DNA of 64,000 nucleotides from Emergomyces orientalis (taxonomy: Eukaryota; Ascomycota; Eurotiomycetes; Onygenales; Ajellomycetaceae), in contig MOWL01000002.1 of assembly GCA_002110485.1 (NCBI GenBank), forward strand, positions 124,001 through 188,000, written 5' to 3'. The notes beneath the pieces are model-generated. The model saw only the letters and a program-made list of their open reading frames with translations, was not told the origin of the DNA and searched no databases. The position numbers and the translations under genes are program-made. Within the stretch, counting starts at the first letter, position 1; each line of letters starts with the position of its first letter. Positions 44,989-58,252 of the stretch are shown piece after piece.

Positions 44989-46509
44989 AGCTACAACTCT
45001 TCTTCCATATTGTAAGGGCATCAGATGCTCGATGAACGGTGCTTTCCACTGCTGTTCATATTTAATTTTTAATGTTGTCTATACTATACCCGTAATGGCC
45101 TCTCTTTAATACTTTCAGCGACTTTTCCTATTCCTTTTCGGCATACTTATTCTCTGTTCGGTCAAATTTACAACAAAATCGTCCCATTGGGCTGGATCTA
45201 CTACCTAATCTGAACTAAAAACACCCCACACGTCACTCTCCTAGGCACAGGACAGTACCTTCCCTTCTTTTGGGCAGCTCGAGTACTCTCCCCTTTTCTA
45301 AAAATAGATATCTTGTATCATACTTTTATCCTTATTAATAGAAGAACATCCGCCCTTATGACAGCCGCTCAACGATCCAACGATGAAGTATGAACTAGTC
45401 GATTTTTTGACATCGTAGCCTACCTAATACTCTGGCGTTTATCGATCTGGGATCAGTTAACCCAACCATAAGGGTAGGTTTCCTATTTCGTTCCACTAAT
45501 TTGAATGTGGATGATGGGTACATGGAGTGCACGGTTCGATAAGCTTATTTCAACTCAGCCTGTTGCAAACTCAAAAACGGCAGAACGAATCATCCTCAGG
45601 TTTTCGATGTCCCAAAAAAAAAAAAAAAAAAAATGTGGGCCCACCGTGCCTCGTACTTAAATCGTATTTTTACAAAGGCTTCTTTTTTAATACGGATGGA
45701 TGGACTGACTCGCCATAGTAAAGCACAACTGAATCTAAATTCGGCTCAGCAATTTTGATGGCCTTCCACCAAAATTATCAGAGGTAAAGATTCGTTGATA
45801 CGTAATTATGGGTAAATTTTATGGAAGTGAGCAAATAGTTAGATGCCGTTGGGATGGGAAAAGCAGAAGTATTGATGTATTGGGTACAATGGGCTATGTG
45901 GAGGAGACCGAAATTAGTGAATGCGAGGGAAAAACAAGGCTTGCGCCAGCGGTTTATTGTGGTATAAAACAAAGAAGCAACGCAAGGGGAAATATCGATG
46001 GAGCGAATTGGACGGGTAACGGAAAGGAGAAATCAAGTTTAATGTTAAAAAGGCATAAGTAGCAAAACAGGAACAAAATAGGAGCAAAACGGAAGCATGG
46101 GTGAGCGAAAGATGCACAAAAAAGGAACGGATAAATGCAGAAAATATCAAATAGGGATACCAGACCAGTATGGGGAAAAGTGAAATCATAACGGAACGAA
46201 TGTAGTAAACCAAAACGATCAGGAAACCTAAGAAATCAGACAAGAAGGAAGAGACGAAAGAAGATCTAAAAAGAAGGCAAAACGAAAACCATGGGGATAT
46301 TTATAACGAGAAAATTTAGCAGGCAAAGAATGAGTTCCGCTTGAAATAGAGAGCTCCGGTGTATGTATCGCGATCAGAATATCTTTGTCAACGCTACGCT
46401 ATGCCCTGTACCAATCAAAACTCTAAACGAGAAGCCCATGTCAAAGAGCAGCAGACATGGTGATAGATCCCTTAAATATGTAAATAGAACTTGGCTTTCT
46501 TCACAAGGA
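44989..46509. other. intergenic between convergent PFA5 and cysteine-rich gene
   Basis: 1.5 kb, no gene supported. Contains a 21-nt poly-A run and A/G-rich DNA at 45,940-46,300. Confidence 0.5.
45614..45634. repeat. poly-A tract, 21 nt
   Basis: Uninterrupted 21 A, about 625 bases downstream of the PFA5 stop codon. Confidence 0.9.
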
Positions 46510-46986
46510 TCACTCTTCGACAGTACACCAGAGGCACTTTACATGCCCACATTCGCTGCAGACCTCGGGGGATAAATCGGGATTGTTCAAATGTTCGTTG
46601 CCAGAAACATGGCAATACCACCAGCCTGCCATTGAGGGTCGTGAAAACAGTTTGGGACCATTGGTTGGGTGCACGTCGCATTTCATAACTGTAAAATTCG
46701 TCCGAGTTACAACATTGTCGCGTGTAGCGTCAGAGGTAGGGTCACCGCTAGAAATAGGGCGCGGGGTCAACGCCAGAAATTCGTCGACTGTCCTATCTTG
46801 GCGTAATCTGTTTCGAGTCTCCCGGACTCCAGCAGCACAGATCGACACGGAATACCCGTTGTCGTTGTCGGTACAATATAGGCATCTTGGATGTGAACAC
46901 ACTGGACATTGGCTAGGTGCATTGGCGATAAGGTTGAGTCCATCGCAATTACAGCACGTCCATGTATCGTTGTAAACTCGGACCAT
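46510..46986 (-). CDS. small protein with one intact and one degenerate six-cysteine module
   Basis: Single-exon, 158 aa, family not recognised. N-terminal module WTCCNCDG ... CPVC ... CLYC with Cys 11, 14, 27, 30, 35, 38, spacing C-x2-C-x12-C-x2-C-x4-C-x2-C. C-terminal module WWYCHVSG ... CSEC ... CLWC with Cys 125, Ser 128 in place of the second Cys, then Cys 143, 146, 151, 154; the central gap is 14 rather than 12. The layout (module, linker of about 85 residues, module ending at the stop) mirrors the protein encoded at 38,957-39,370. No signal peptide or membrane span. Zinc binding is inferred for the first module; the second may bind with different ligands (C-x2-S, or nearby His 126 or His 132) or be decaying. 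Confidence 0.7.
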   Translation of the reverse strand: MVRVYNDTWTCCNCDGLNLIANAPSQCPVCSHPRCLYCTDNDNGYSVSICAAGVRETRNRLRQDRTVDEFLALTPRPISSGDPTSDATRDNVVTRTNFTVMKCDVHPTNGPKLFSRPSMAGWWYCHVSGNEHLNNPDLSPEVCSECGHVKCLWCTVEE

Positions 46987-49900
46987 TTTGTAGAGATAGG
47001 AAAGTAGAAAAGTGCTTTTGAAGTAGGTGTGAATGAAACTGGAGACGTACAGTAATGGAAGAAAGAAATTATCAACGTTCTCGACAAATGTTTGTAAAGG
47101 TATAGAGAATGATCAGATAGATTTAGAAGGCTTTTCATGGCAGCATTCAAAACGATGATACCAGCGGCTTTATATAGAATTCAAGAAAATGAATTACAAT
47201 GGGCTCAGGGGTTGGAAAACTGCTGTGCGCCGCCACTATCATGAAGGTAATTCCAAGAAGGTTTAATTGAAGGCAAACGAGACGGGGCAGTGACAAATTG
47301 CGATGCTACCAACCGCGGGCAACGACTGGGTAAGCGTTCGGGATTAGGAAACAGAACAACCTCCAACGAGATCATTGAACGGGGATCGTCTTCAGTCCTG
47401 GCTCGGTCAGGCAGGGAAAACGAACGGCGAACGGAAACGCTTTCATTTAACCGTGGATAGATTGGGATTGGATTAACGGCTGCTCCCTTACTTTGCGTCA
47501 TCAACATAGGAAAGGAGAATAAAAGCCTTCCGAAAAACAGCAAGAAGTCTCAGAGTAGATCATGAAACTTATTAAAGGTTTCGTCACAAACCCGGGAAAT
47601 GATTCCACCTCAGATGACAGGCAGATTTAGTAAAATGAGGGTGTCTAACAAGAGTGCTGACATTGACGACCAATTAACCCCATAATTTGAGGCAGCTGTA
47701 GGAGAACTCGGATATATCCGCAAAACAGTGGTGAGTCGGCCCTGAATTTGACTACATCAATCTGACCGAAAGGTTGATTTTCCGCAGTCGGTAACGACCT
47801 TGGGCAACAATGATCAACTTCCGCGCATTATGTCATTGGTATTTCTCACGCCAATTACCTGCACGGGGCAAGCCATGAAGAGGAAAATAAACCAACGGCG
47901 AGAGAGACCTTGGATATTCATATGCACCCCTTGCAGAGACCATCCTAAACATCAACAAGCAGGCAACACTAGTGTAGTGTCCCACCTGACGCCTTCGTCA
48001 CCAGAGTCTTTAGATTGCAGCACCATCATGTCCAGATATCCATCACAAATCGCGCCCAATCATTTGGGCATAGGACGATGATGTAGCACAACGGCGGAGA
48101 GGACTCGTTCAACCAGACTTAACCTCGCATGAGGATTCAGCGCCTGTTCTGGCATAGCATAGCGGAGCCTCATTTGGAGACGGGCGTGCAAAGCCACTCC
48201 TCAGTGCGGAAAAGAGCCACTGGGTAGCCCCTGGCGAATAGTGAGGCAATATGGGAATCCGAAATTCAATTAGCTGTGGCTTCTACAGGACCAAGACTGT
48301 CGGCCTTGCGATTCCGCTAGTTAAAATTATGTGGGCCATGTCCTCTTCCGCCGAAGTCACTTTGGCCGGAATGACGAAAGGTGTTGGATTTTGAGGCTCT
48401 TGGATTGTCGTTCCTTTAAGGCAGCTCACGTGTGGGGCTTGGTGAACTAGTTCGCGTTAAACATCACGTCAATGAAAGAACCTGGAATCGTTGGTCTGCG
48501 GGGACCTTCGGAATTAAAGGCTTTTCTCCCACGCAAATGGGATTTCATTGACGCTGACGCTAGCATCGTGAATTTGACCTCTCAGAAACCCTCTTGTTAT
48601 CCGATAGCCCATCCATCGCTTTCCCACGCAAACGAAAGAAGACAGAAATTGGTTCGGATGAAAATGGGTTGCCTGAGAGGTGTTGCCTGAAAACTGGCAT
48701 GAGAAAACCTTCCCAGCCACGATTCCAGCAGCCGAGTCACCAGGTAACCACCCTGAGCCTTCCAACAGCCCCGGAAATACTTGCCGCTCGTTAAATTCTT
48801 TACCTTTTATCCATTTTCTTTTTTCTTTATTATTATTATTATTGTTTTGAGCCCTGCTCTTCCAGGGCAATATTGGGGTATACAGCCTCGATCTCCAGCA
48901 AAATACACTACAAAACAAGAGATCTTCGAGACAAACACCAGATCACGATAAATTTTGTTATTTGTCACTGGACGTTGAAACATGACGTCCATGGTTGTAC
49001 CTGTACTGTAAATAGTAGCGAGAGAATTCGCCTCTCTCTCGACCCTCCTGCACTACCATTTTCAGATGGAAATATTAAACTCGAAACTCCTCAAAAACTC
49101 ACGAGATCGCAGGCAAACTCCTAAATGTAATTCTAGCCAACCAGGATCTGATTAACATAGAATAGGGAAGGAGGAGAACTGTATTCTCTTAGAGGGAACA
49201 GAGAATGGAGGAAAGGCATGGCATGCATTTTGCGGTTGGGGATAGATTTTGGCGTTAAGCGTCGACAGCTCTGACTCACCAACTCATGACAGAAGCCAAA
49301 TTACCTAGTGTAGACATGTTCGTGAATCAATACCCGGAAGTGTTGAATGGCGTGCATCACGGCAGCAAAAATATTGTCTTCGTCCAGTCCTTGCAAAGGA
49401 TGTACTGTACCTAGATTAGCCCTAATAATACTAACAATTTTTGGAATTGTGATGCCACTGATTAACCGCACCCAAACCCATGGTTCGATATGGTTTGACA
49501 GGAGGGTATCGCGCTTTTGATAGCATGGTTGAGGCGGTACCATGGAACTTGACGGGCGTTCATCATAATAACCCGCCAGAGTTTTGTATAATAGGCGCCT
49601 AATTATTGCTTGTCAGTGAAAAGAAGTTATGCTTAAGTGCAACATTGTTTGCCCTGTAGTGGTGAGCGAATTTTCCGAATTGGTGTGAATCATAGTGTGA
49701 CAATTAAATTACCAACTAAGAGCAGCCAGCCAGTGGGAAGGATAAAAACTGCTGGGCGCGGGGAATGAAGAACAGGTGACAGGCGGTCCAGAGCCGCACT
49801 CAAACATCCAAGAATAGATCAACCCAACCTCCACACATCACCCCATTATCAATTTTATTATCTCGCCACATACATAATCCGTGCATATCCGGAGGAAAAG

Positions 49901-50675
49901 AACCAACATCTTCAACTTCAGGCTAGGGATAGAATAACTTATCTTTCCAGAGGATTCCAATTTCGTATCCCGTATATAAGTAAAACCCTACTGTTTCCGA
50001 TCAATTCCCCACCAGCCGCATAACATTCCATCCCCTCATTGATATCCGTTCGGGAACATTGTGTATAACTCAACAATCTCGACTTCATTGCCTGTGAAAT
50101 AGTACGTGCCCACTCCATCACCGATTTGACCAATAAATTTTGCATTCGTCCGGTCAGCCCCTCTGGCAAAATAAGGATCCTGGAGATGACTGACGTTCCG
50201 TGGCATCATCTAGAAATTTATCAACCCCTCATTCTTCGTCCTACGAAAACCTCCCATCGCTCACGAATTCATGAAAGCATACTGAACCCCGCATACCAAC
50301 GTTCTACATATCGTACATTCATCTTGCCTACTACCTGTTCGACTCGCTGGATTCCTCATTGGTGATACCCACCTCTTTTGCTATACTATCTTTCCTGGCT
50401 TTCACATCTCCCAGCTCCCTTGGAAATTTTTGTTGCCCTTCAGACTGTCTGTGATGGATTGCTGAGTTTATTTCTATTTTATAACTTGAAAGACCTTGAT
50501 TACTTCGTTCAATCTAAATTGACGGCTACCAAGGGTCTGGGGAAATTACCAGAAAAAAATATTCATTCCCTTGAACTTTTGACTTGAAAAGCTTCCAAGA
50601 TCAACAAGAAGGTGCCCGCAGTACTGGAGAAAAAGAGAAAAAGAAAAAGAAAAAAGAAACACTCATCCGTACACC
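46987..50675. other. 3.7 kb gene-poor region
   Basis: No supportable gene. Contains the promoter of the minus-strand cysteine-rich gene at its left end and, at its right end, the leader of the DUF8035 gene; the last 40 bases before its ATG are almost pure A/G. A minus-strand 112-codon frame at 47,205-47,543 and a plus-strand 93-codon frame at 47,800-48,081 have no recognisable content. Confidence 0.5.
48827..48843. repeat. (TTA)n microsatellite
   Basis: About six tandem ATT/TTA units. Confidence 0.85.
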
Positions 50676-52803
50676 ATGAGCTATCCCCGCCATCGACAAC
50701 CCTCCCCGGTTGGCAAGCATTTTGTTGATCCTATGAGAGCATCTACCGGGAATATGGCAGTCGGTTCCGACGTAGATCCATACAATATCCCTAGAGTTGC
50801 CTATGATGGATACTATTCATCAAGTATTGCGGGAGATCGGAACTTAGAACCGTCTTATAGAAGCTATTACTACCCCAGGCGATCTCCTCGTCCGACAGAA
50901 GACCAACCTGTTGACATTCAACCCATTTCGTCTAAGACATATCGCTTGACGGACCAGCCAACCGTCTCGCGAACTGAATATTCTGTTCGACCAAGGAGCA
51001 ATACGTCGTCCGTCGCTGATTCCAGCCGTCGCCCTCTAGGCGCCACCCTATCAGCATCAAACCGATTGTTCGCTGGGTATGACAGTAGCCGTCCTCCAAG
51101 GCCATCATCATACTATGCAGCAAATGACGCAGAGCGCTATATTGTACCTGCCTCATCTTTAAATTCAAGGCATCGTCGAATATTTAGTTCTGATGATCGG
51201 GAAAGCCGATTAAAGCTCGACGACAAGGAAGCAACAGTTCGCATGGAGCGTGCGGGGTATTTAGCTCCCGGGAGGAGCCCACGGAGGGTTTACCCAGTTC
51301 CCGCCCCAACAAATAAGCCGCAGAGCATTGACATAGGTGACTCTTATTCATACACCAATCCGGCAGAGCAGTTCTACAGGGACTTTGAGGCTACTCAGGA
51401 CTATCGACGCAATAATTACGAAAGGAAAAAAGCCAGGCCTTTAAGTCTAACCGGCTTGGAACGTTACCTACCACACGTTCCTAGAGACTCCAGAGACCCC
51501 GGCCCGCCTCCTTCTGCGAGAGGATTTGATAGGATTGGACGAGGGGAGACGCGCCGGTCATCATCGAGAGAGAGGGATGGTAGTGTAGTATCCCATTCGT
51601 CTGACATGCCTCAACGGAGATCCAGGGCCCCTGTCTCTCTTCATCAAGACGGAGACAAAGTTTCAAAACATCGCGAATATGAGAGCTCGAGAGAACTCCA
51701 GAGTTACGGAAGCCGTTATGACGACGATCCTTCCATAAGCGAGGACCTCCATCACCAAAAGCTCCGAGAAGATGTGCGATATAGACAAGTTCCCCGGATC
51801 GACACTGAACTCGAAAGCACAGGGGCCATGTCAATGTCCAGCGGTCTTGCTACAGCCGGGTTAGCCAGTGGCTATTCAAAAGATTTGCGCGGTAAGGGGT
51901 ACGAAAATGATCTTGGAGCTCGGGCCGATGGGCGAAAAGCCCGGGATCCGGCCCATGTTGCTAAGTCAAGTCACAAGGATGACGAGCCAACCAAAATGCA
52001 ATCTGAGAGTGACACAGATGAGCAGTTCTCAGATAGGGGCGGACGAAGACACCGACATAGAACCACTGAGCATCCACGACGGGACCACTCAGAAGGGAAT
52101 ATCGCCGCACATCGCACTTACCATACCAAAGGCTCGGAATATGCCAGCTCTGATTCTAGGAGACAGGAAACACCCTCTCATCGACCCTCAGAAAAGCTTC
52201 TTCCGGACGAGCCCATCGTCTCAACCCCTATCGATATCTCTGATGAGCGTCAAAGGAAACCGTACCATATTGAATTACCTCGTTCCAAAGAACCTGAGCA
52301 ACCCCCAAAGGGAATCCTGAAACCCCCAAGAGATAAGTTTCCCGAAGATCGTACTGCTGTGAGAGAGGGGGTCGCCCCGTTGAAAGACGCGACGAAAAAG
52401 GGCATCCCCCAAGGTGCACGTTGGACCAAAGTAGATCGAAAACTTGTCACTCCATCCGCCCTCGAAGGAGAACGTTACGAGGAACGTCCTGATTATATAA
52501 TCGTTTTAAGGGTCCTTACGCTGGAAGAGATTGAAGAGTTCGCAAAGAAGTCATCAGAAATTAGAGGTGAGTTATTTTTTGCCTGCTGGACCGTGGCTGT
52601 ACCCCGTACTTATAAATGCTATAGCAGCCAGATACGAGGCCTACCGCAATGACCGTCATAGGCGTCGTGACGATGATGAACATAGTGACAAGGAGGATCG
52701 CAAGCCTCGCCTTGCCATTGAATCACCCCCTGACTCAAACCGCCGTTCCCCGCCTGATTCCCACCATTCTGAAACATATAAGTCCCGTGCATCGCGACCA
52801 TAA
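50676..52803 (+). CDS. fungal DUF8035-domain protein, largely disordered
   Basis: Predicted 689 aa from exons 50676-52566 and 52625-52803 (donor GTGAGT, acceptor TATAG; join R|AARYEAYR in frame). Most of the protein is low-complexity, rich in Ser, Arg, Tyr and Asp (SYRSYYYPRRSPRP, SSRERDGSVVSHSS). The one conserved block, at about residues 544-630, begins KGILKPPRDKFPED, continues with REGVAPLKDA, GIPQGARWTKVDRK and DYIIVLRVLTLEEI, which I recognise as the Ascomycota-specific DUF8035 region. The tail is charged (NDRHRRRDDDEHSDKEDRK). No membrane segment or signal peptide. Function unknown; composition suggests a scaffold or RNA-associated protein, which is inference. Start is the ATG after a purine-rich leader. 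Confidence 0.82.
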
Positions 52804-55800
52804 GATGTATCAATAAGACTTGATGCATTTACGGCCTATGTCCGAAACCCTCTGATTTATTTTAAGAATCCGATATGTGTTACTACAACTATGTGAATAT
52901 TGGGATACCCCCAAGATATTACTTCTAATCCGGAAAAGAAGAAATAGAAAGCCGCCCAACTTTATCTGTGTGATGGCGCGTTGCTGCTATCTTAAAGAGT
53001 CATTATTTGAATCATGCCACAATATTTATACTTGAATTCAAAAGAAAGTTGATGTTACATATTACGCTTTGTATATCATTTTATTTCACCATCTTTTTTG
53101 GAGTGGCCGGGGGATTCTCGTCCAAACGGTGGATTGACCGAACGGGATTGTGGAGAGGTGTTTATTCAGTTCTTCATACTATTGACGTATCATCTGGGAT
53201 AACACTGGGCGTCTGGTCTTTTTTGTATCAGACGTCCCATATGTTCTCCTTTCCCCCAACCAGATCGTTTCGGCAGTCCTCCAAATACGACTTTCATTTA
53301 TGTTTTGGATTATTTGTGAAGATGATTATCAAGACCTACAATTCACCAGTTAACCATTCTGTCTTAGCCTGTGATTGTGCGTTCTCGATTGAAGTTTATA
53401 TAGACCGTATGTCAGACGCATAAGCAAGAAGCACGTCTACGGAAACGGAGGGTAGCCATTATGGCACACTGGAGACGTGTTTACCTCCTGAGAATGACGA
53501 TCATAAAAAACTTCCATCCTTTGGTACCAAAATTCCCATTTCAAAATATGCGCCCTAAATTTTACCCTGCCGAACTGTGTTAACGCCCAAGAGGCTGAGC
53601 TGGATAGACCTCATCGCAGTACGTTTTCTTTGTGCCTCTCGGGCACTATTTTCTAGGGTTTGATCTATTTATGGACGTCGCCGCCCGAGTTTTCAAATTG
53701 CGACCCTGCAGCTTGAGAAGGAGGCCTCCAAGAGCAAAGCAGTCCTCCCCCCGTTTAACTCCGTGATAAACGCCACTTCCCTACCATATCTTCTTGTGAT
53801 ATGAACGACTCTCTCATCTATATAGTCCCCACTAACACAATGTCACCATAGTGCGGGGGTTTGGAAGAAATGCCAAAAGCGAGATAGTCTTGTTAAAATA
53901 AGGTGGCCAAGCTCGAAGAGTAGAAGGGATATGCGACTTCTTCAGCCCGCTACTGCAAAGGCGGCTCAAGACAAATTACCCAGCTGGAAATCTCGAGCCC
54001 ACAACACCCCTCCTCTGGTCAAATGACCCTCGCAATAATTCGCTCGAAAATGCACAGGGCAAACAGGGCAAATAGGGCACTTTCTTTCTCCCTCCAGTTC
54101 GCAAAATGCCAGGAATTTGCTATCAAATTCGTTTGAAGCGCGATAATTTAATTAATTATGCTTTTACTTTATAATTTTAATTTTTGACTTCTGTTCTTTC
54201 CCCACCGTTGGACTGTCCAAAATATTCTAAGCGTTTTCTAGCTGCTTCTTGTTTTCGCCCATTATCAACTGAAATGTCACCTTCTGTTCAACAAGCGATC
54301 TAATTTGGCTAGTTCTTACACACGAGGCCATTGGCCTCCATCCCCTGTTAACAATTGTACGGCTCCCCACCTCGGGATTACGCAATAGCGCAAACATGAT
54401 GGGCTTGCATGGCCTTTCTAAGCCTGTTTCCCAACCTCATTGTTTCCCATCGCTCGAACTCTTGCTCTAACCAAGCCAGCTTTGTTACGTGAATATTGCT
54501 GTTCGAGTACATGCCGATAAGAGATGACCTTAAAGCCGAATGTTTGATCGTCACCATCCTAAAAACAACCTTGGAAAACTACTTGATACACCACATAGAG
54601 TTAAGGCTAGTTTCTCGACCATGTAACGTAACGTAACTTCAACACTTTTCTCGATGGCTGAACAGACAAAGGATCTTCTCTTCGCGACCATTAATTATGC
54701 CGCTCGTCAACAAGCTCTGCGCATAATGTGAGCATCAGTTCCTCCGTATGTTGGTTGGTTTCTTAAGAAACGTCATTAACTCTCCGTTTTTGTTCCACTT
54801 TCGCTGCGGAAACGCCTTGACATGTGTCCGATGTCCTTTTACTCGTTGGGGGATAATTTATGGTGAGAGTAGCCCATGGGCATGTAACGACGCGACTTGG
54901 CTAGGCGCTTCGCTCCAGCGGTTAGATATGGCTAGTTATTACCTCTGTAGACCAAGCTGCGAGAGTAACCACACTAGGATGTCTTACATCTGTTGCAATA
55001 ACGTCCATTTAACTCATACTTCTTCAAATGCACATGGAGTGGATGTATGGGGGTTGTCATTTTCTCAGGAGCGAGGGGAATGTGTTGCACCGCATAGAAC
55101 TTGGGAATTCTTTCTGCGGCTTTGAGGAAGTATAAGTAAGGAACAGGAGAATATATCCAGAATTCAATGCGGACAGTATTGACACACGCAGTTCTCAACC
55201 AGGCCAATTAAGCTTTTCCCTCAGGGTTTGGCTCGCGAAACGAGATGCTACCCTCTGAACTGTACAACGGGTTAATTTAAATACGTCCAAAACAAAGATT
55301 CAAGTAACTCAGCCGTGTTGCGCTGCTGGATAAAGTATAAACAAAAAGGTCCGAAATTGCGTACAGAGAACGTTGTGCATGTGTCTCAATTCGCAACGGT
55401 TGTATTCAATCATTTGCGGTCCGCATTTGTGTATAACATGGTGAAACGCACGATCTTGACTCACCGCCCACCTCAACCGAAAAACTGATAAAAGATCACT
55501 GAAGTCTATACACAGTGAATTTTGAGAATTTGCACCTTCTGGGTAAGAGGTGTAGCCAGGGCTGAAAAGTGGGAATTGCAATAAAATCGACAACCTGTAG
55601 GGTCAATTATTATTGGCGAGAACTGGATGCATCCGTGGCCAACCCGGGAAATGATCGCGGCCTCCTTTTCATGCTTTGACTGATAGAGTTCGAGCTGCAA
55701 TTATATCTAATTACAGAACTGGATGGGAAAGGAGGAATAGGGGGGTCAGTTGTGCTCACTGTTTCTGAAATCGGCCACGTAGATGGCTCAATCCTGAGTG

Positions 55801-55839
55801 CAGCCTGTTCCCCCTAACCAATCGACTTTGTGTGGGAGC

Positions 55840-55855
55840 GAGCTGATATCAGCTC
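55840..55855. repeat. perfect 16-bp palindrome with a third half-site
   Basis: GAGCTGATATCAGCTC is perfectly self-complementary. The 11-mer ATATCAGCTCA overlapping its right half (55,846-55,856) recurs at 55,861-55,871, giving a direct repeat 15 bases apart. Confidence 0.85.
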
Positions 55856-57207
55856 ATCACATATCAGCTCACGGCGCTTATCCTTCAAGGGGGTCCACAA
55901 AATGACACCTGGTATCTGTCTTTTTTTTTATGAAAGAAACAGCTGGAATCCGATTCTTGGGCAATTTCGGTCTTCCCGTGCAATGTGACCAAGTGCTATG
56001 ACCGCTCTCTCCCACGCATCCCGTAAATCTTCGCACGAGACCATTATTGCTCCGTGTCCTTCGCATACATGTTCAAGAGGAACTTCTTTGCACGTCATAC
56101 GCGCAAGCTCTTGACCATATGAACACATCCTGCTCAAGATCCAAATAGGCCACTATGCCAAGGCGTCCGACAGGTGGTAAAAGTGGGGAGACATTGTCAA
56201 TGCCTTGTGGAATTTTGGGGACTCGAAAATCAAGTTAAGGATAACACTAGAACCCTAAAGTTGGCCAATTTCGGGGTGGAAATCGGCCTTATCACGGTCT
56301 ATGTGCAGTGGCGGCCGCACCGTTCCCATTTCCAAAGAGTAAAGCTCCCGCAGGGTCCTGGGGTTATATTTCTTAAATACCACCTAGTCAAACTTTCCAT
56401 AACAAGCGAGCCAAACCATCTCGCCTTGATGTTGATGATGGTGGTTCTCCATATCTTTCACTTTTCATTATTTTTCTTTTGATCGAATCTGCAGCAGATG
56501 AAAACCATAAAGGTTTATGCCATAAACCCTGTCCCTCAGTTGCGACCTTCGGCTGGAACTGTTAAGCGGTTAATATGAAGATCCAGCTTTTCCAACACTG
56601 CCCTTAGCCAACAAAATACGTTTTGGATATCCGCTACTTCACAGCCAGGCCTGTATAATAAGGAAACATGTGATGGCGACGGGAAACTCCTGGCCGCCCA
56701 AGGTTGTTGCAATAGTAGCTTTCTGGTGTTTTGCAGAGTATGGTTCATCAATACAACTGTGGCTCGAATTTCCCACGCCTTGATACATGGTATAGGCAAC
56801 AGTACACTTTCGTTGAGGCGCCATTGTTTTATCGACGATGTTTGGAGTTCAAGGAAACGTCGTGATAATCTTGAATCAACTGGTGCTCACGTGATTTCCC
56901 AAGCCCTGGACATCTTTTGGAGAACAGTTGTATTGTATCTCTCCAGATATCAAGGAAAGAAACTCTGAGCTCTGCGCTGTAAAAAAAAATTCAAAATAGG
57001 CAGTCTTCTAAGTATCCTTCTACGAAAGTTTATCATGACCCCCCGAAGCCCAGCATATTCCCCGCAAAGAAACGAGGTGTCATCCCCATCCCTTTTTCGA
57101 TATCAGTCCTTTTTGCTACACAGTACATATTCTGGAAACAATATATTGCAAAATATCTGCTAAATATCATTGTTGCCAATGCTTATGTAACACCAATTCG
57201 CTTCAGC

Positions 57208-57228
57208 TACCTAGGTACCTAGGTACCT
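57208..57228. repeat. TACCTAGG tandem repeat / palindrome
   Basis: About 2.6 copies of TACCTAGG; positions 57,208-57,225 form a perfect 18-bp palindrome. Related CCTAGGTA occurs at 58,349-58,356 and 58,601-58,608. Confidence 0.85.
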
Positions 57229-58225
57229 CCTATGCATTCTCTTTCAAATGAAGATACAAATGCTAAGTACCCACTGTTTGCATAGTGCGTGTAAGGAGTG
57301 TACACCTATATGTTGTATATGTGCATAGCAAATTTTCGGATTTAATTCATGTGGGTAAATATACAAACGCGCATAAGGGGGTGTACATGTAACAAACGTA
57401 TAAAGTTCTTCTTCTCTCTACTGTTTCCAGAGCTCTGCCTGATGTTGCACATCAGACAGATCAACGTAGATGTTTATAAATACTTCCAAATAAGCATCCA
57501 TATGCATGTAAAGGGGTTCGTTTTCAGCATTTGTTGCGTCTGCGTATTCCTGCGCAACAATACTATATATTGCATTATTGCTACCAAAGGATTCTGAATG
57601 ACTTGGTATCGAGAAAAGGCGCGCCCTATTTTAAACTTTTGGCTTTTGATTTCATCCTTGGTAGATCCATGAGCCTAAAATTGTTCAGCCCCACAGCGCC
57701 TGTACCTTGCTCACTACGTACTTCGTCATGTTTTTGCTGTTGTCTATTAAAAATTATGGAATCTAGAGTGATTCCAATTATCAGCAATGAAGGGGCCCAG
57801 TCAATTGATTTTAATACGTATATATATATATGACTGAATCCCGAAGAAATGAACAAGTCTTGATATTGTTTTATAATTCGCAATATCACAGATTCGGTCC
57901 TCGGGTATCTGGTCCAGTTCGTACCTGATGGTTGGCACATGCATGTGCTTCTGGTAAAAGTAAGTGTTGGAGGAATCTTCCCAGGCAGTCGCGTGGAAAC
58001 AAGGGTGGATACATTTTGTAAACCAAACTAAACACCATAAAAGAGCCAGACGGGGTTCCACGTTCGAGAAGCTAATTACCCACCTTCTGAAATCAAAGTG
58101 GCTGGCTGGGCTACGCGCTACTCTAGAAGGGAAAAAAAAGAATTTTTTTGAAAAAGCAACTTATCTCCGAGGCGCCTTATGAACCCGTAGTTTACTAACT
58201 AATACTTCTGTATCTTGACAAACCC

Positions 58226-58252
58226 TTTTTTTTTTTTTTTTTTTTTTTTTTT
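58226..58252. repeat. poly-T tract, 27 nt
   Basis: Longest homopolymer in the window, uninterrupted. Confidence 0.9.

Noticed and set aside
53007..53423. 138-codon plus-strand frame after the DUF8035 gene
   Set aside because: Hydrophobic start but no recognisable motif; probably 3' flank.
54748..55125. Cysteine-containing plus-strand frame, checked as a fourth member of the six-cysteine family
   Set aside because: Cysteine spacing does not fit C-x2-C-x12-C-x2-C-x4-C-x2-C anywhere in it.
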